From Agrobacterium salinitolerans (GTDB lineage Bacteria; Pseudomonadota; Alphaproteobacteria; Rhizobiales; Rhizobiaceae), in assembly GCF_002008225.1 (NCBI RefSeq), contig NZ_MRDH01000006.1, positions 558,001 to 622,000 of the forward strand: 64,000 bases of DNA, read 5' to 3'. Of this stretch, positions 39,118 to 48,338 are shown one piece after another. Each line of letters begins with the position of its first letter. Position 1 is the first letter of the stretch. The notes under the pieces were generated by a model. That model had not been told where the DNA came from and searched no databases. It saw nothing but the letters and a program-made list of their open reading frames with translations. Made by a program: the position numbers and the translations under genes.

Positions 39118-39716
39118 TGCTTGGCCTTTTCGTCACCCGGGAGAACATATTCCGTTCCTTCCCAAGGGGAAAGGAAATCGAAATTGCGGAATTCCTGCTT
39201 CAGTTCGACCGGTTCATAAAGAACCCGTTTCAGAACGTCATCGTAACGCACTTCCACAAAGCCGGTAACCGGAAAATCCTTGCGCAGCGGATGGCCTTCG
39301 AAACCATAGTCCGTGAGGATGCGGCGCAGGTCCTTATGGCCCTCGAAAGGAATGCCATACATGTCCCAGGCTTCGCGCTCGAACCACTCCGCGCCCATGT
39401 AGACGGAGGTCGATGAAGGAACGCCTTCGTCTTCCGCCACCTGCAGCTTGACGCGCACGCGCAGATTCTGGCGCGGCGACAGCAGATGGTAGACGACATC
39501 GAAACGCTTTTCGCGCTGCGGCCAGTCAACGCCGCAGATATCGATGATATTGACGAAACCGCACTGCACGTCGTCACGCAGGAAGGTCAAAAGCGCGATC
39601 ACGCTTTCAGGCGTCGTGTTCAGCGTCAGTTCGCCATAGGCGATATCGGCAGACACCACGAGGGAACCGCGCGCTTCCTTAACGTAAGCAGCAAGATCGT
39701 TGAGAGCTTCGCTCAT
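39114..39716 (-). CDS. nuoC: NADH-quinone oxidoreductase subunit C
   Basis: The 30-kDa peripheral-arm subunit; 200 residues. The signature region [21 protein letters not shown] (here [20 protein letters not shown]) and [20 protein letters not shown], then [20 protein letters not shown] are clear. It connects NuoD to NuoI/NuoB. It follows nuoB by 21 bases and overlaps the GFA gene by 4 bases. Confidence 0.97.
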   Translation of the reverse strand: MSEALNDLAAYVKEARGSLVVSADIAYGELTLNTTPESVIALLTFLRDDVQCGFVNIIDICGVDWPQREKRFDVVYHLLSPRQNLRVRVKLQVAEDEGVPSSTSVYMGAEWFEREAWDMYGIPFEGHKDLRRILTDYGFEGHPLRKDFPVTGFVEVRYDDVLKRVLYEPVELKQEFRNFDFLSPWEGTEYVLPGDEKAKQ

Positions 39717-39737
39717 TACTTAATCCGTCCTTTGCCC

Positions 39738-40316
39738 TTAGCGCTCGATCGTACCGGTACGCCGGATTTTCTTCTGCAGCAGAAGCACGCCGTAAAGCAG
39801 CGCCTCCGCCGTGGGGGGACAGCCCGGAACGTAGATATCCACCGGCACGACGCGGTCGCAACCGCGCACCACGGCGTAGGAATAGTGGTAATAACCGCCA
39901 CCATTGGCGCAGGAACCCATGGAGATGACGTAACGCGGCTCAGGCATCTGGTCATAGACCTTGCGCAGAGCGGGCGCCATCTTGTTGGTCAGCGTGCCGG
40001 CAACGATCATCACGTCCGACTGGCGCGGTGAAGCGCGCGGAGCAACGCCGAAGCGCTCCATGTCGTAACGCGGGCCGGAAGCCTGCATCAGGCCTTCGAC
40101 GGCGCAGCAGGCAAGACCGAACTGCATCCACATCAGCGAGCCTGTGCGCGCCCAGGTGATCAGCTCGTCGGTCGATGTCACGAGGAAGCCCTTATCGGCC
40201 AACTCGTCGTTGATTTCCGTGAAGTAGGCATCGTTGCTGCCAACCGGCTTGCCGGTCGAGGGATCGATGATCCCCTTCGGCTGCGGCGCAACGAGCGTGC
40301 TGTTGTTCTGGCTCAT
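39738..40316 (-). CDS. nuoB: NADH-quinone oxidoreductase subunit B
   Basis: Carries the [4Fe-4S] cluster N2, the last electron carrier before quinone. From ATG 40316 ([15 protein letters not shown]) it has 192 residues, with the unusual tandem ligands C70-C71 ([12 protein letters not shown]) and distal ligands in [17 protein letters not shown] and [17 protein letters not shown]. The start overlaps the nuoA stop by 4 bases (ATGA), favouring it over in-frame ATGs at 40322 and beyond. Confidence 0.97.
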   Translation of the reverse strand: MSQNNSTLVAPQPKGIIDPSTGKPVGSNDAYFTEINDELADKGFLVTSTDELITWARTGSLMWMQFGLACCAVEGLMQASGPRYDMERFGVAPRASPRQSDVMIVAGTLTNKMAPALRKVYDQMPEPRYVISMGSCANGGGYYHYSYAVVRGCDRVVPVDIYVPGCPPTAEALLYGVLLLQKKIRRTGTIER

Positions 40317-40678
40317 GCCCATTCCAGCGCTCCCTTCTTCCACTCATAGATAAAGCCGATGGTGAGGACGAGAAGGAACACCATCATCGACCAGAAACCG
40401 AACCAGCCCATCTCGCCGAAAGACACCGCCCAAGGAAACAGGAAGGCGACTTCCAAGTCAAAGATGATGAACAGAATCGAAACCAGATAAAAGCGGATAT
40501 CGAACTTCATGCGGGCGTCGTCGAAGGCGTTAAAACCGCACTCGAAAGCCGAAAGCTTTTCCGGGTCCGGCGCCTTATAGGCGACAGCGAAAGGCGCGAT
40601 CAGAAGCGCCAGGCCGATGACGAGAGCGATACCGATGAAGATTGCGATCGGAATGTAGGAACTGAGGAGTTCAGTCAT
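40313..40678 (-). CDS. nuoA: NADH-quinone oxidoreductase subunit A
   Basis: First gene of the nuo operon: a three-helix subunit of 121 residues beginning [20 protein letters not shown]. The conserved loop [20 protein letters not shown] (shared with mitochondrial ND3) and [20 protein letters not shown] are present. The start at 40678 has an AAGGAAGAGACC ribosome-binding site; a longer in-frame reading to 40726 is not conserved. Confidence 0.97.
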   Translation of the reverse strand: MTELLSSYIPIAIFIGIALVIGLALLIAPFAVAYKAPDPEKLSAFECGFNAFDDARMKFDIRFYLVSILFIIFDLEVAFLFPWAVSFGEMGWFGFWSMMVFLLVLTIGFIYEWKKGALEWA

Positions 40679-41112
40679 GGTCTCTTCCTTGCCCGGCCGG
40701 GCGCCGGGCCTGCCTTTGCGACCCAAGTCTCAAAGAACGGACAAATATGTTGCAACGCCAAAGTGGTTAGCGCAGCCGCGCCCTCTCTGCAAGAGTTTAG
40801 CATCCATTTCAAGACACCTGCCGCATTGATTGGCAACAATATTGCCGGAATTGACGCAAATTTGGGCCACAATTCCGGCCTAAGCCCCTCAAATACAATA
40901 ATAATCGATTGAACGACGCAACCGCAAAAAAGTCACACGAATTTTACGTCCGGAAGGCGGCGAAGTGACGATATCGGGAAATCGAAACTTGATAAAAAAA
41001 GGCAGGAAAAATCATGACTGGAGAGCCCGGAATCAGACGCCGGAACGGTCAAAAACAGAGACGCGCGACGAGCGCTTTATTTTCTTTTAAGAGACATTTC
41101 ATGAAGAAGAAA
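40679..41112. other. nuo operon upstream region with inverted repeat
   Basis: No gene seen. The stretch between nuoA and tRNA-Asp is moderately AT-rich and should hold the nuo promoter. The most distinctive element is GCCGGAATT (40844-40852) and its perfect inverted copy AATTCCGGC (40871-40879), 18 bases apart and about 165-200 bases upstream of nuoA. No promoter with convincing -35 and -10 boxes could be fixed. Confidence 0.5.
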
Positions 41113-41189
41113 TGGCGCGAGTGACGGGGCTCGAACCCGCGACCTCCGGCGTGACAGGCCGGCACTCTAACCGACTGAGCTACACCCGC
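41113..41189 (-). tRNA. tRNA-Asp (GTC)
   Basis: A 77-base cloverleaf on the minus strand. The acceptor GCGGGTG pairs with CACTCGC (one G-U), the anticodon stem CCGGC/GCCGG encloses CTGTCAC with anticodon GTC, and the T-arm has GGTTCGAGCCC. A discriminator G and encoded CCA end it. It differs from the second copy at 41231-41307 by one D-loop base. Confidence 0.97.
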
Positions 41190-41230
41190 GCTCCACAGAC
41201 ATTCGCCTGCGTATTTTCCGAGGAACAGGA

Positions 41231-41307
41231 TGGCGCGAGTGACGGGGCTCGAACCCGCGACCTCCGGCGTGACAGGCCGGCACTCTAACCAACTGAGCTA
41301 CACCCGC
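41231..41307 (-). tRNA. tRNA-Asp (GTC), second copy
   Basis: The same 77-base tRNA with encoded CCA, 41 bases upstream (in transcription) of the first copy. The D-loop reads CAGTTGG here against CAGTCGG there. Both are probably made from one precursor. Confidence 0.97.
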
Positions 41308-41754
41308 TTATCCTGACCGACAGAACCTTGGTTCCGCCGTACGAACCAGCCTCGGCTGTTCGTTGAGCGGCTAACTACGGCGTTCGTGCGGGGGTGTCAA
41401 GCAGGTTTCACGACAAAAGAATAAGCTTCTTCATTTTGATCATGAAAAACCGGACGGGCTGTGAACGCGATTGCCGCAAACGCCCTGTTTTGCGGGCTTT
41501 TCCCAACGAAAACAAAAAACTTGTCCACAGCCGGCGGCTTCTCCAACGGCATTTCCCCAAGGCCAGAAAGGCGTCGTCGGCTTCTGGTTTTGCCAAAAAG
41601 CCCGCAGTTCCAGGCTTTTTACCCCTCCTCTTCGGCGGAGGGAAAAACCTCGCCTAAAAAAAACAAAAAAACTTCACAAAAGCCCTTGCGGTTTTTTTCC
41701 GATCCGAATACATCACGGCCACCGACGCGGCGGACATGATCCGCAAGACGCGAA
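41308..41754. other. Gene-free stretch between tRNA-Asp and tRNA-Val
   Basis: No convincing gene. Several weak hairpins occur: CCGCAAA/TTTGCGG (41474-41495, followed by GCTTTT), AAAAAGCC/GGCTTTTT (41595-41620) and CCCTCC/GGAGGG (41623-41642). A- and T-runs are frequent from 41640 to 41700. The promoters of the divergent tRNA-Asp and tRNA-Val genes must lie here. Confidence 0.5.
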
Positions 41755-41830
41755 GGGCGATTAGCTCAGTTGGTAGAGCGCCTCGTTTACACCGAGGATG
41801 TCGGGAGTTCGAGTCTCTCATCGCCCACCA
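41755..41830 (+). tRNA. tRNA-Val (TAC)
   Basis: A 76-base cloverleaf: acceptor GGGCGAT, D-arm TAGCTCAGTTGGTAGAGC, anticodon stem CCTCG/CGAGG around TTTACAC (anticodon TAC), T-loop GTTCGAGTC, and encoded ACCA end. Confidence 0.97.
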
Positions 41831-42149
41831 TTTTTCCAGAAGATTTAAATATCACCCGTGAAACCGAAATTCTTCGTGTTTGCGTTCGCGATGCGATAAG
41901 CCCTCGAGTATTCGGAATTATCGCCCCCTGCCCTTACTGCGGGCGGTGAAGCGTTGTCATGATTCCCAACCGCTGGAATCGCTTTTCTCCAGTTACACCA
42001 TGCCAAATCGGTACTGCTGTTCCATATTCCGACAGCTCGGCTGCCCCCTGTATCACCCCGCAACATACCGGAAAATAAGGAAGATTCAGACTTTCTAAAG
42101 AGATTTCAGGCATTGTTTGCGCACCGTTTCATGATGAACGGTTGAACTG
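41831..42149. other. Stretch after tRNA-Val without a confident gene
   Basis: On the minus strand 41845-42066 is open for 73 codons (it contains WNSSTDLAWCNWRK and RAGGDNSEYSRAYRIANANT), ending just beside the tRNA 3' end. Nothing identifies it and no ribosome-binding site is evident. It could be a remnant. Nothing else was seen. Confidence 0.35.
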
Positions 42150-42287
42150 ATGGATGAAGCCATGTCGATCGACGCGTTTGTAACACTCGCGCTTATTGCG
42201 CTGCCTGTTTATATTTTTTTCCGCTGGGTCCAGCAGGATTCGGAAAAACAAGACACTCCCAAAAGTCCAAAGTCCATGGGACGCTGA
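42150..42287 (+). CDS. 45-residue single-pass membrane protein (hypothetical)
   Basis: ATG 42150 opens a frame for MDEAMSIDAFVTLALIALPV then YIFFRWVQQDSEKQDTPKSP and KSMGR, stop at 42285-42287. This is one hydrophobic helix with a positive-rich hydrophilic tail, a common small membrane protein layout. The ATG at 42162 (MSIDAF) is an alternative start. The ribosome-binding site is weak for both. No family recognised. Confidence 0.5.
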   Translation: MDEAMSIDAFVTLALIALPVYIFFRWVQQDSEKQDTPKSPKSMGR

Positions 42288-42440
42288 TCCGTCAGGATCG
42301 GTCCGCGACATTTTTAGGGACGGCATCTGGACGAAATTTATAAAGATTCGATACTGAGAGAGCGATACCGATATTACGGCGTGCCTCTTGATGGGTCGTT
42401 CAAGATTGGCGACAGCCCAGGTGGCTCTCCTCGCCAAATA

Positions 42441-42474
42441 AAAAGCCGGGCATCGCCCGGCTTTTCTCTTTTTT
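42441..42474. terminator. Strong bidirectional-looking terminator
   Basis: AAAAGCCGGGC/GCCCGGCTTTT with an ATC loop (42441-42465), followed by CTCTTTTTT on plus and by TTTATTTGG on minus. It can end the phytase-like gene on the minus strand and anything transcribed from 42150 on plus. Confidence 0.9.
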
Positions 42475-42492
42475 CGATACAGTTCGGCGCAA

Positions 42493-44691
42493 TCAGTTGA
42501 TCGCCTTCATCTCAACCTTGAAGAACAGCGTCTCGCCGGAGGAATCATCGACGCCGTCATTGTCTGTCACGGCGTAGGCGGTTCCCGCCTTGTCAAAGGT
42601 GAAGCCTTCCAGCTTGTCGACGACGTAGCCATTGGTCTGGGCCTTGAGATCGGGAAGGAAATCATGCGCTTCCTGCTTGGCTACCAGCGGCAGCTCACCG
42701 CCGATCTTGCCCGGCTTCAGGTCGGCGATAGCAACGCGGTAGAGCTTCTTGATCTTGGCCTTGTCGCCGATCTGATTGTCGCGCTCGATGATATAGACAT
42801 AGTCGCCCTGCGCGGTGATTTCAGAAAGGCCGACCCAGCCTGCCTCGGTCTTGTCGAGCGGGTAACGCACAGCGCCCCACTCCTTGGACTTCGGATTATA
42901 GGAGACGAGCTTGACGAAGCCCTTCTCGTCCGTGCCCCATTCGCGCTGCACGGCCATCCACAGCGTGGCGTCGTCTCCCTTGCCGACCATGGTCACGCCT
43001 TCGAAACCGAAGCGGGTGTCACCGGCAAGCAATTCCTTCGGCAGGGCGATCTCGGCCTTGATCTCACCCTTGGCGTTGACATTGTAGAGCGCGTGCGGGA
43101 CGAGCTTGGCGCTATCGCCCTCAGAAGCCAGCCAGAAGCCGCCCTTACCATCGAGGGTAATACCTTCAATATCGAGTTTCTGGGCCGCGATGCCATCACG
43201 CTTGACGCGCAGGACGCTGGTGATGGTAGCGGGCTTCTTGGTGGCATCGATGGTGTAGATCGACGGCTGGTTGCCATAGACCGAGTCGGACACGGCGTAG
43301 AGAATGCCGGGCTTTTCGGCATCACCAACAAGGCCTGAAAGAGCACCCCAACCGATCGGCGCGCCATCGACGGTGGCGGAGACGAGCTGCGGATAGGCCG
43401 CCTGGCCTTCCGCACGTTCATAGAGCATGACATGCGAACGTGCACCGCCATCCTCGACCAGATCGGCCTCGTTGGCGGTGACGAGAAGGTTGCGCGCGGG
43501 AATGGCAACAGCACCTTCCGGCGAAATGCCCGAAGGCAGGAGCTGCGTCAGTTGCGGCTCTGCACCGGTATCCTTATAGACGGCAACGACCGAGGCGCGC
43601 TCGGCAAGAACGAAGAAATACTTCTGGCCATCGAAGGTTGCCGTCTCCAGACCTTCCGGCTCGATGCCCTTGGCCTTGGAACGTTTTTCCGGATAGTGGC
43701 CGATGGCCGCAACCGCGTGTTCGAGCGAAGCACCGGCTTCATAAAGAAGCTTGCCGGTTTTGTCGAAAATGGTGAAGCCGCGCGCACCGCCCTGCCAGTC
43801 GCCCTCATTGGCGATGACGATACGGTCATTGTCCAGCCACTTCACGGCATCCGGCTCGCGCTTGCGGCCTTCCTGCTTGTCGGTGAACTTCAGCTGGCCG
43901 TCGGTCTTCGTATCGATGCCTTCAAGATCGACCTTGCCGGCGGAGAAATGCGTCTTCACCGTGCCGGTCTTGCCGTCGATGATGACGATATGGTTGTTTT
44001 CCTGCAGCGTCAGCGCGATCTCGCCATTGGCGTTGATGGAAACAAATTCCGGTTCCGGATCCTCCGGGGAAATTTCAGCGAGACCGGTAACGTCGATCTT
44101 CTTCAGCGTCGCGCAGTCGGCAACACCATCCTTCAGGCCGACGGTGACGAGGTAACCGGCTGGCATCTGCGGCAGGGCGCCTTCGTTCACCTCTTCATCG
44201 CGCTCGTTTTCGATCGCAATGGCGGCAAAAGTCATGTCCGGGGAAACGGCGACGGAATCGGGTTGGCCGCCGAGGTCGCAGCTTGCCTCAACCTTCTTCG
44301 TGGCGAGATCGACCGTCACCAGCTTGCCGGAAGGCTTGGCACGACTTTCCGACGTATTGACGCCAGCCAGTACCTTGAGACCGGCAACGGCAACGGAGGT
44401 CGGCTCGCCTTCCAGCAACAATGCGCCGCCGGCCTTTGGAGCCTTGGCGTCTGTGATGTCGATGAAACCGATGCCGCCAAGCGGGCTGTCCGAATAAATC
44501 AGCGTCTTGCCGTCTTCGCTGGCGGTGATGATTTCAGCCGAAGTGACAGACTTGGCGTCCTTGTCCGCCGGAAGGTTTTTCGCCACCGGGAACGATGCAA
44601 TGCGGTTGAAAACCGGCTCGGCAGCGGCCGGGATGGCCGCGGACGCAAGCAGAGCTGCAGTCAAAGCCATTTGAGAAAATCGGAACGCCAT
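42493..44691 (-). CDS. Periplasmic phytase-like / esterase-like protein
   Basis: A 732-residue exported protein with signal peptide (MAFRFSQMALTAALLASAAI, PAAAEPV). The N-terminal half reads as a beta-propeller of YVTN-like repeats (SGKLVTVDLATKKVEASCDL, AGYLVTVGLKDG, HIVIIDGKTGTVKTHFSAGK). The C-terminal half matches the phytase-like esterase domain (about 440-730: LDIEGITLDGKGGFWLASEG, FGFEGVTMVGKGDDATLWMA, KLEGFTFDKAGTAYAVTDND). The likely activity is phosphoester hydrolysis in the periplasm, which is inferred. The ribosome-binding site AAGGGGGA precedes the ATG. A PHO box lies about 50 bases upstream, which fits phosphate-starvation control. Monocistronic, with a terminator 27 bases after the stop. 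Confidence 0.88.
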   Translation of the reverse strand: MAFRFSQMALTAALLASAAIPAAAEPVFNRIASFPVAKNLPADKDAKSVTSAEIITASEDGKTLIYSDSPLGGIGFIDITDAKAPKAGGALLLEGEPTSVAVAGLKVLAGVNTSESRAKPSGKLVTVDLATKKVEASCDLGGQPDSVAVSPDMTFAAIAIENERDEEVNEGALPQMPAGYLVTVGLKDGVADCATLKKIDVTGLAEISPEDPEPEFVSINANGEIALTLQENNHIVIIDGKTGTVKTHFSAGKVDLEGIDTKTDGQLKFTDKQEGRKREPDAVKWLDNDRIVIANEGDWQGGARGFTIFDKTGKLLYEAGASLEHAVAAIGHYPEKRSKAKGIEPEGLETATFDGQKYFFVLAERASVVAVYKDTGAEPQLTQLLPSGISPEGAVAIPARNLLVTANEADLVEDGGARSHVMLYERAEGQAAYPQLVSATVDGAPIGWGALSGLVGDAEKPGILYAVSDSVYGNQPSIYTIDATKKPATITSVLRVKRDGIAAQKLDIEGITLDGKGGFWLASEGDSAKLVPHALYNVNAKGEIKAEIALPKELLAGDTRFGFEGVTMVGKGDDATLWMAVQREWGTDEKGFVKLVSYNPKSKEWGAVRYPLDKTEAGWVGLSEITAQGDYVYIIERDNQIGDKAKIKKLYRVAIADLKPGKIGGELPLVAKQEAHDFLPDLKAQTNGYVVDKLEGFTFDKAGTAYAVTDNDGVDDSSGETLFFKVEMKAIN

Positions 44692-44741
44692 TTTAATCCC
44701 CCTTGGGTCCAGAAATACCCCATGGCTTCTGCGTCAAAGAC

Positions 44742-44759
44742 ATGACAGTGGCATGACAT
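44742..44759 (-). promoter_or_regulatory. PHO box (PhoB-binding site)
   Basis: On the minus strand ATGTCAT-GCCA-CTGTCAT, two 7-bp direct repeats spaced by 4. It matches the rhizobial PhoB consensus CTGTCAT-N4-CTGTCAT with one mismatch. It is 51 bases upstream of the phytase-like gene and correctly oriented. Confidence 0.75.
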
Positions 44760-44776
44760 TTCCTTGCGGGAGAATC

Positions 44777-44805
44777 AAAAAGCCCGACTGCTGGAGCCGG
44801 GCTTT
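44777..44805 (-). terminator. Intrinsic terminator of hupB
   Basis: On the minus strand, AAAGCCCG/CGGGCTTT with an intervening 13-base loop ends in a T-run (A-run 44777-44781 on plus). It is about 140 bases after the hupB stop. Confidence 0.75.
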
Positions 44806-44946
44806 CGCGTTTATGCGCACATTCCGCGTTTCGAAACACCACCCGCTTTAGCGTCGATGTGACGGCGTCAGGGCATCAAAACATGTTTCCTCGTGAACCT
44901 GAAAAGCCGCCCGCCCGCCGCCGGGCGTTGCAGCTTTCCGGAAACC

Positions 44947-45222
44947 TTACGAGTTGACGGCGTCCTTCAGGCCCTTGCCTGCGGAAAACTTCGGTACGTT
45001 GCGAGCCGGGATATCGACTTCAGCACCCGTGGAAGGGTTACGACCCTTGGAGGCTTCACGACGGCTAACGGAGAAGCTGCCGAAGCCAGCGAGACGGATG
45101 TCGCCACCGCTCTTCAGTTCGTTCTGTACGGTTTCGAATACGGCATCAACAGCGGAAGCAGCATCTGCCTTCGTGAGACCAGCCTTTTCGGCAACAGCAG
45201 AGACGAGCTCGTTCTTGTTCAT
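44947..45222 (-). CDS. hupB: DNA-binding protein HU
   Basis: A 91-residue nucleoid protein that bends DNA as a dimer. It shows the typical helical N-terminus (MNKNELVSAVAEKAGLTKAD) and the arm motif with GFGSFSVSRREASKGRNPST and conserved Pro in ARNVPKFSAGKGLKDAV. The ATG has GAAAGGGGTGG upstream. It lies after lon on the same strand, as in many proteobacteria, but with its own promoter and terminator region. Confidence 0.97.
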   Translation of the reverse strand: MNKNELVSAVAEKAGLTKADAASAVDAVFETVQNELKSGGDIRLAGFGSFSVSRREASKGRNPSTGAEVDIPARNVPKFSAGKGLKDAVNS

Positions 45223-45270
45223 GTTTCCACCCCTTTCAATGGTTTGAAACGACTAAAATTAAGCCGGCGC

Positions 45271-45298
45271 AGAATACATTCACATCCGCGCGCAGCAA
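45271..45298 (-). promoter_or_regulatory. Possible hupB promoter
   Basis: On the minus strand TTGCTG (45293-45298) and TATTCT (45271-45276) are spaced by 16 bases, about 50 bases upstream of the start codon. The match is moderate. Confidence 0.3.
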
Positions 45299-45350
45299 CT
45301 CAAAAGCGCTGGAATCGCCTGAAAAACAAGGGGTCTGCGATTTTTTTCAC

Positions 45351-45378
45351 AAAAAAGGCCGACATTTCTGCCGGCCTT
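45351..45378 (-). terminator. Intrinsic terminator of lon
   Basis: On the minus strand AAGGCCG pairs with CGGCCTT and TTTTTT follows (A-run 45351-45356 on plus). It lies about 130 bases after the lon stop. Confidence 0.8.
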
Positions 45379-45510
45379 CCACATATTCGTGCCAATTTGG
45401 CATCAGTTGCGCAGAGCTGAGCACCGCGCACGCACTCCGACACCTAACGCATTGATTCTATGCGCTGCCCGCCGCGAAAGGCGATTCCCGCCTTCGCGAC
45501 GATGCATGTT

Positions 45511-47928
45511 TCAATGGGCAATCGTCTGGTTGCCGTCATCAACACCTTCGACGGTTGCGATCACCGGCGTCTCGATGCTGCCGTCCCACTCGATGGGTTC
45601 CGGCTGGCGGATAAGGGCGTGCTTGATAACCTCGCCCATACGCGACACCGGAATGATTTCCATCTCGTTCTTCACGTTATCCGGAATCTCCGCCAGATCC
45701 TTGGCGTTTTCTTCCGGGATCAGCACCTTCTTGATGCCGCCGCGCAGAGCCGCAAGCAGCTTTTCCTTCAGGCCGCCGATCGGCAACACGCGACCACGAA
45801 GCGTGATCTCGCCCGTCATCGCCACATCCTTCGAGACCGGAATACCGGTCATGATGGAGACGATGGCAGTTGCCATGGCAACACCGGCAGACGGTCCGTC
45901 CTTCGGAGTTGCCCCTTCAGGAACGTGAACGTGGATGTCACTCTTGTCGAAACGCGGCGGTTCGATGCCGAAATCCACGGCGCGCGAGCGGACATAGGAT
46001 GCCGCCGCCGAAATGGATTCCTTCATCACTTCCTTGAGGTTGCCAGTAACCGTCATGCGGCCCTTGCCCGGCATCATCACGCCTTCGATGGTGAGCAACT
46101 CACCGCCGACTTCCGTCCAGGCTAGACCGGTGACGACACCGACCTGATCCTCGCGCTCGGCTTCGCCATGGCGGAACCGCGGCACGCCCAGATAGTCGGG
46201 AACGTTTGCAGCGGTGACTTCCACGGACTTGACCTTGCCCTTGATGATCTCGGTGACAGCCTTGCGCGCCAGCTTCATCAGCTCGCGTTCGAAGCTGCGC
46301 ACGCCCGCTTCGCGGGTGTACTGCTGGATGACGACCATCAGGGCATCATCGGTGACCGAGAACTCTTCTGGACGCAGGGCATGCTCCTTGATCGCCTTGG
46401 GCAACAGGTGACGCTTTGCGATTTCGCGCTTTTCGTCTTCCGTGTAACCGGCGATGCGGATCACTTCCATGCGGTCCATCAGCGGGCCGGGAATGTTCAA
46501 CGTGTTGGCCGTGGTCACGAACATCACGTCGGACAGGTCGTATTCCACTTCCAGGTAATGATCCATGAAGGTGGAGTTCTGTTCCGGATCGAGAACCTCC
46601 AGCAGTGCCGACGACGGATCGCCACGGAAATCCATGCCCATCTTGTCGATTTCGTCGAGCAGGAAGAGCGGGTTCGCCTTCTTGGCCTTCTTCATCGACT
46701 GGACGATCTTGCCGGGCATGGAGCCGATATAGGTACGGCGGTGACCGCGGATTTCCGCTTCGTCACGAACGCCGCCCAGCGCCATGCGGACATACTCGCG
46801 GCCGGTCGCCTTGGCGATCGACTTGGCAAGCGAGGTCTTGCCGACGCCGGGAGGACCGACGAGGCACAGGATAGGACCGCGGATTTTGGAAGCACGGGCC
46901 TGTACGGCCAGATATTCGACAATGCGCTCCTTGACCTTGTCCAGACCGAAGTGATCCTGATCAAGGATCGTCTCGGCGGCATTGAGGTCGGTCTTGATCT
47001 TCGACTTCTTGCCCCAGGGCAGACCCAGCAGCCAGTCCAGATAGTTGCGCACGACTGTGGCTTCCGCCGACATCGGGCTCATCTGGCGAAGCTTCTTCAT
47101 TTCCGCCTCGGCCTTTTCCTTGGCCTCCTTGGAAAGCTTGGTCTTGGCGATGCGCTCTTCCAGTTCGGCCATTTCGTCACGACCGTCTTCGCCGTCGCCG
47201 AGTTCCTTCTGGATCGCCTTCATCTGCTCGTTCAGGTAATATTCGCGCTGGGTCTTTTCCATCTGGCGCTTGACGCGCGAACGGATGCGCTTCTCGACCT
47301 GCAGCACGGAAATTTCGCCTTCCATGAAGCCGAGCGCCTTTTCAAGCCGCTGCTTCACGCTGACGGTTTCCAGCATTTCCTGCTTTTCGGTGATCTTGAT
47401 CGACAGGTGCGAAGCGACCGTATCGGCAAGCTTCGAATAATCGTCGATCTGGCCGGCAGCGCCGACAACCTCGGGCGAAATCTTCTTGTTGAGCTTCACG
47501 TAGCTTTCAAATTCGGACACGACCGAACGCGAAAGCGCTTCGATCTCGACCGGATCTTCGGCAGGCTCCTGCAAAGGCGTCGCGGAGGCTTCATAGAAAT
47601 CCTCGCGGCCAGTGTAATTGTCGATCTGGGCGCGGCCCTTGCCTTCCACCAGCACCTTTACGGTGCCGTCGGGAAGCTTCAGGAGCTGCAGGACATTGGC
47701 GACCGTGCCGACCTTATGGATGGCTTCCGGTGCCGGATCGTCGTCGCTGGCGTTGATCTGGGTGACAAGCATGATCTGCTTGTCCGAACCCATGACTTCC
47801 TCGAGCGCACGGATGGATTTTTCCCGCCCGACGAACAGGGGAACGATCATATGCGGGAAAACGACAATGTCGCGCAGGGGAAGTACCGGATAGGTACCGC
47901 CAGATGCCGCAGACGTGATGTTCGTCAT
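45511..47928 (-). CDS. lon: ATP-dependent protease Lon
   Basis: A homohexameric AAA+ serine protease that degrades misfolded and regulatory proteins. It has 805 residues from ATG 47928, which has an AAAGGAA site; an in-frame upstream extension to 47961 is not conserved. The N-terminal substrate domain starts with [20 protein letters not shown]. Walker A is [13 protein letters not shown], Walker [11 protein letters not shown]. The proteolytic dyad is S680 ([10 protein letters not shown]) and K723 ([10 protein letters not shown]), 43 residues apart as in E. coli. A sigma32-like promoter lies upstream. Positioned after clpX on the same strand. Confidence 0.97.
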   Translation of the reverse strand: MTNITSAASGGTYPVLPLRDIVVFPHMIVPLFVGREKSIRALEEVMGSDKQIMLVTQINASDDDPAPEAIHKVGTVANVLQLLKLPDGTVKVLVEGKGRAQIDNYTGREDFYEASATPLQEPAEDPVEIEALSRSVVSEFESYVKLNKKISPEVVGAAGQIDDYSKLADTVASHLSIKITEKQEMLETVSVKQRLEKALGFMEGEISVLQVEKRIRSRVKRQMEKTQREYYLNEQMKAIQKELGDGEDGRDEMAELEERIAKTKLSKEAKEKAEAEMKKLRQMSPMSAEATVVRNYLDWLLGLPWGKKSKIKTDLNAAETILDQDHFGLDKVKERIVEYLAVQARASKIRGPILCLVGPPGVGKTSLAKSIAKATGREYVRMALGGVRDEAEIRGHRRTYIGSMPGKIVQSMKKAKKANPLFLLDEIDKMGMDFRGDPSSALLEVLDPEQNSTFMDHYLEVEYDLSDVMFVTTANTLNIPGPLMDRMEVIRIAGYTEDEKREIAKRHLLPKAIKEHALRPEEFSVTDDALMVVIQQYTREAGVRSFERELMKLARKAVTEIIKGKVKSVEVTAANVPDYLGVPRFRHGEAEREDQVGVVTGLAWTEVGGELLTIEGVMMPGKGRMTVTGNLKEVMKESISAAASYVRSRAVDFGIEPPRFDKSDIHVHVPEGATPKDGPSAGVAMATAIVSIMTGIPVSKDVAMTGEITLRGRVLPIGGLKEKLLAALRGGIKKVLIPEENAKDLAEIPDNVKNEMEIIPVSRMGEVIKHALIRQPEPIEWDGSIETPVIATVEGVDDGNQTIAH

Positions 47929-48009
47929 ATCATTTCCTTTCCATGGTCCCTTTCGGGACACTTTGCCGGACAGCTTGGGGCATCCGGCGCATTCATTTCT
48001 CGAGACTGA

Positions 48010-48038
48010 AAGTGGAGTTTCGAAACACCGATTTCAAG
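48010..48038 (-). promoter_or_regulatory. Possible sigma32 (RpoH) promoter of lon
   Basis: On the minus strand CTTGAA (48033-48038), 17 bases, then CCACTT (48010-48015), 82 bases upstream of lon. The -35 is ideal for alphaproteobacterial RpoH (CTTG..., with CYTATNT at -10); the -10 fits poorly. A palindrome GTTTCGAAAC sits in the spacer. Confidence 0.35.
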
Positions 48039-48285
48039 TCGCCGGAACAGACGGTCCAGCAAAGCGGCAAGACCGTGAAATTCAACAAAACCCAGCGCTG
48101 GCTCATACTCCCGACATTCCGGTTATCCTCAAGGGCCAGGAACCGGGTCGCCGACGGAATTCACATTTCCGTCATAACGCGCTGCAAATCAGTTGTAAGA
48201 CTTTATCAGCAAAGCGCAATCCGCTCCAAACGCAAAATCGGGCTTCGTCAAGTTAGACGCAAGTTTCGTGAGGTCGCTCTAATAG

Positions 48286-48309
48286 AAAAGGCCCGCACGG
48301 ATGCGGGCC
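48286..48309 (-). terminator. Intrinsic terminator of clpX
   Basis: A perfect 8-bp stem GGCCCGCA/TGCGGGCC, four-base loop, and TTTT on the minus strand. It is 30 bases after the clpX stop. Confidence 0.85.
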
Positions 48310-48338
48310 CTGATCTTTTCCAACATTGCATCAGCCGA

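Noticed and set aside
42129..42437. 102-codon minus-strand frame near tRNA-Val
   Set aside because: Antisense to the 45-residue protein frame, weak start, no domain.
42311..42496. Plus-strand frame reading LDEIYKDSILRERYRYYG, faintly like an Fe-S scaffold protein start
   Set aside because: Only a CTG could start it, it runs through a strong terminator, and the likeness ends after about ten residues.
46168..48009. 613-codon plus-strand frame opposite lon
   Set aside because: Shadow of lon; no domain features of its own.
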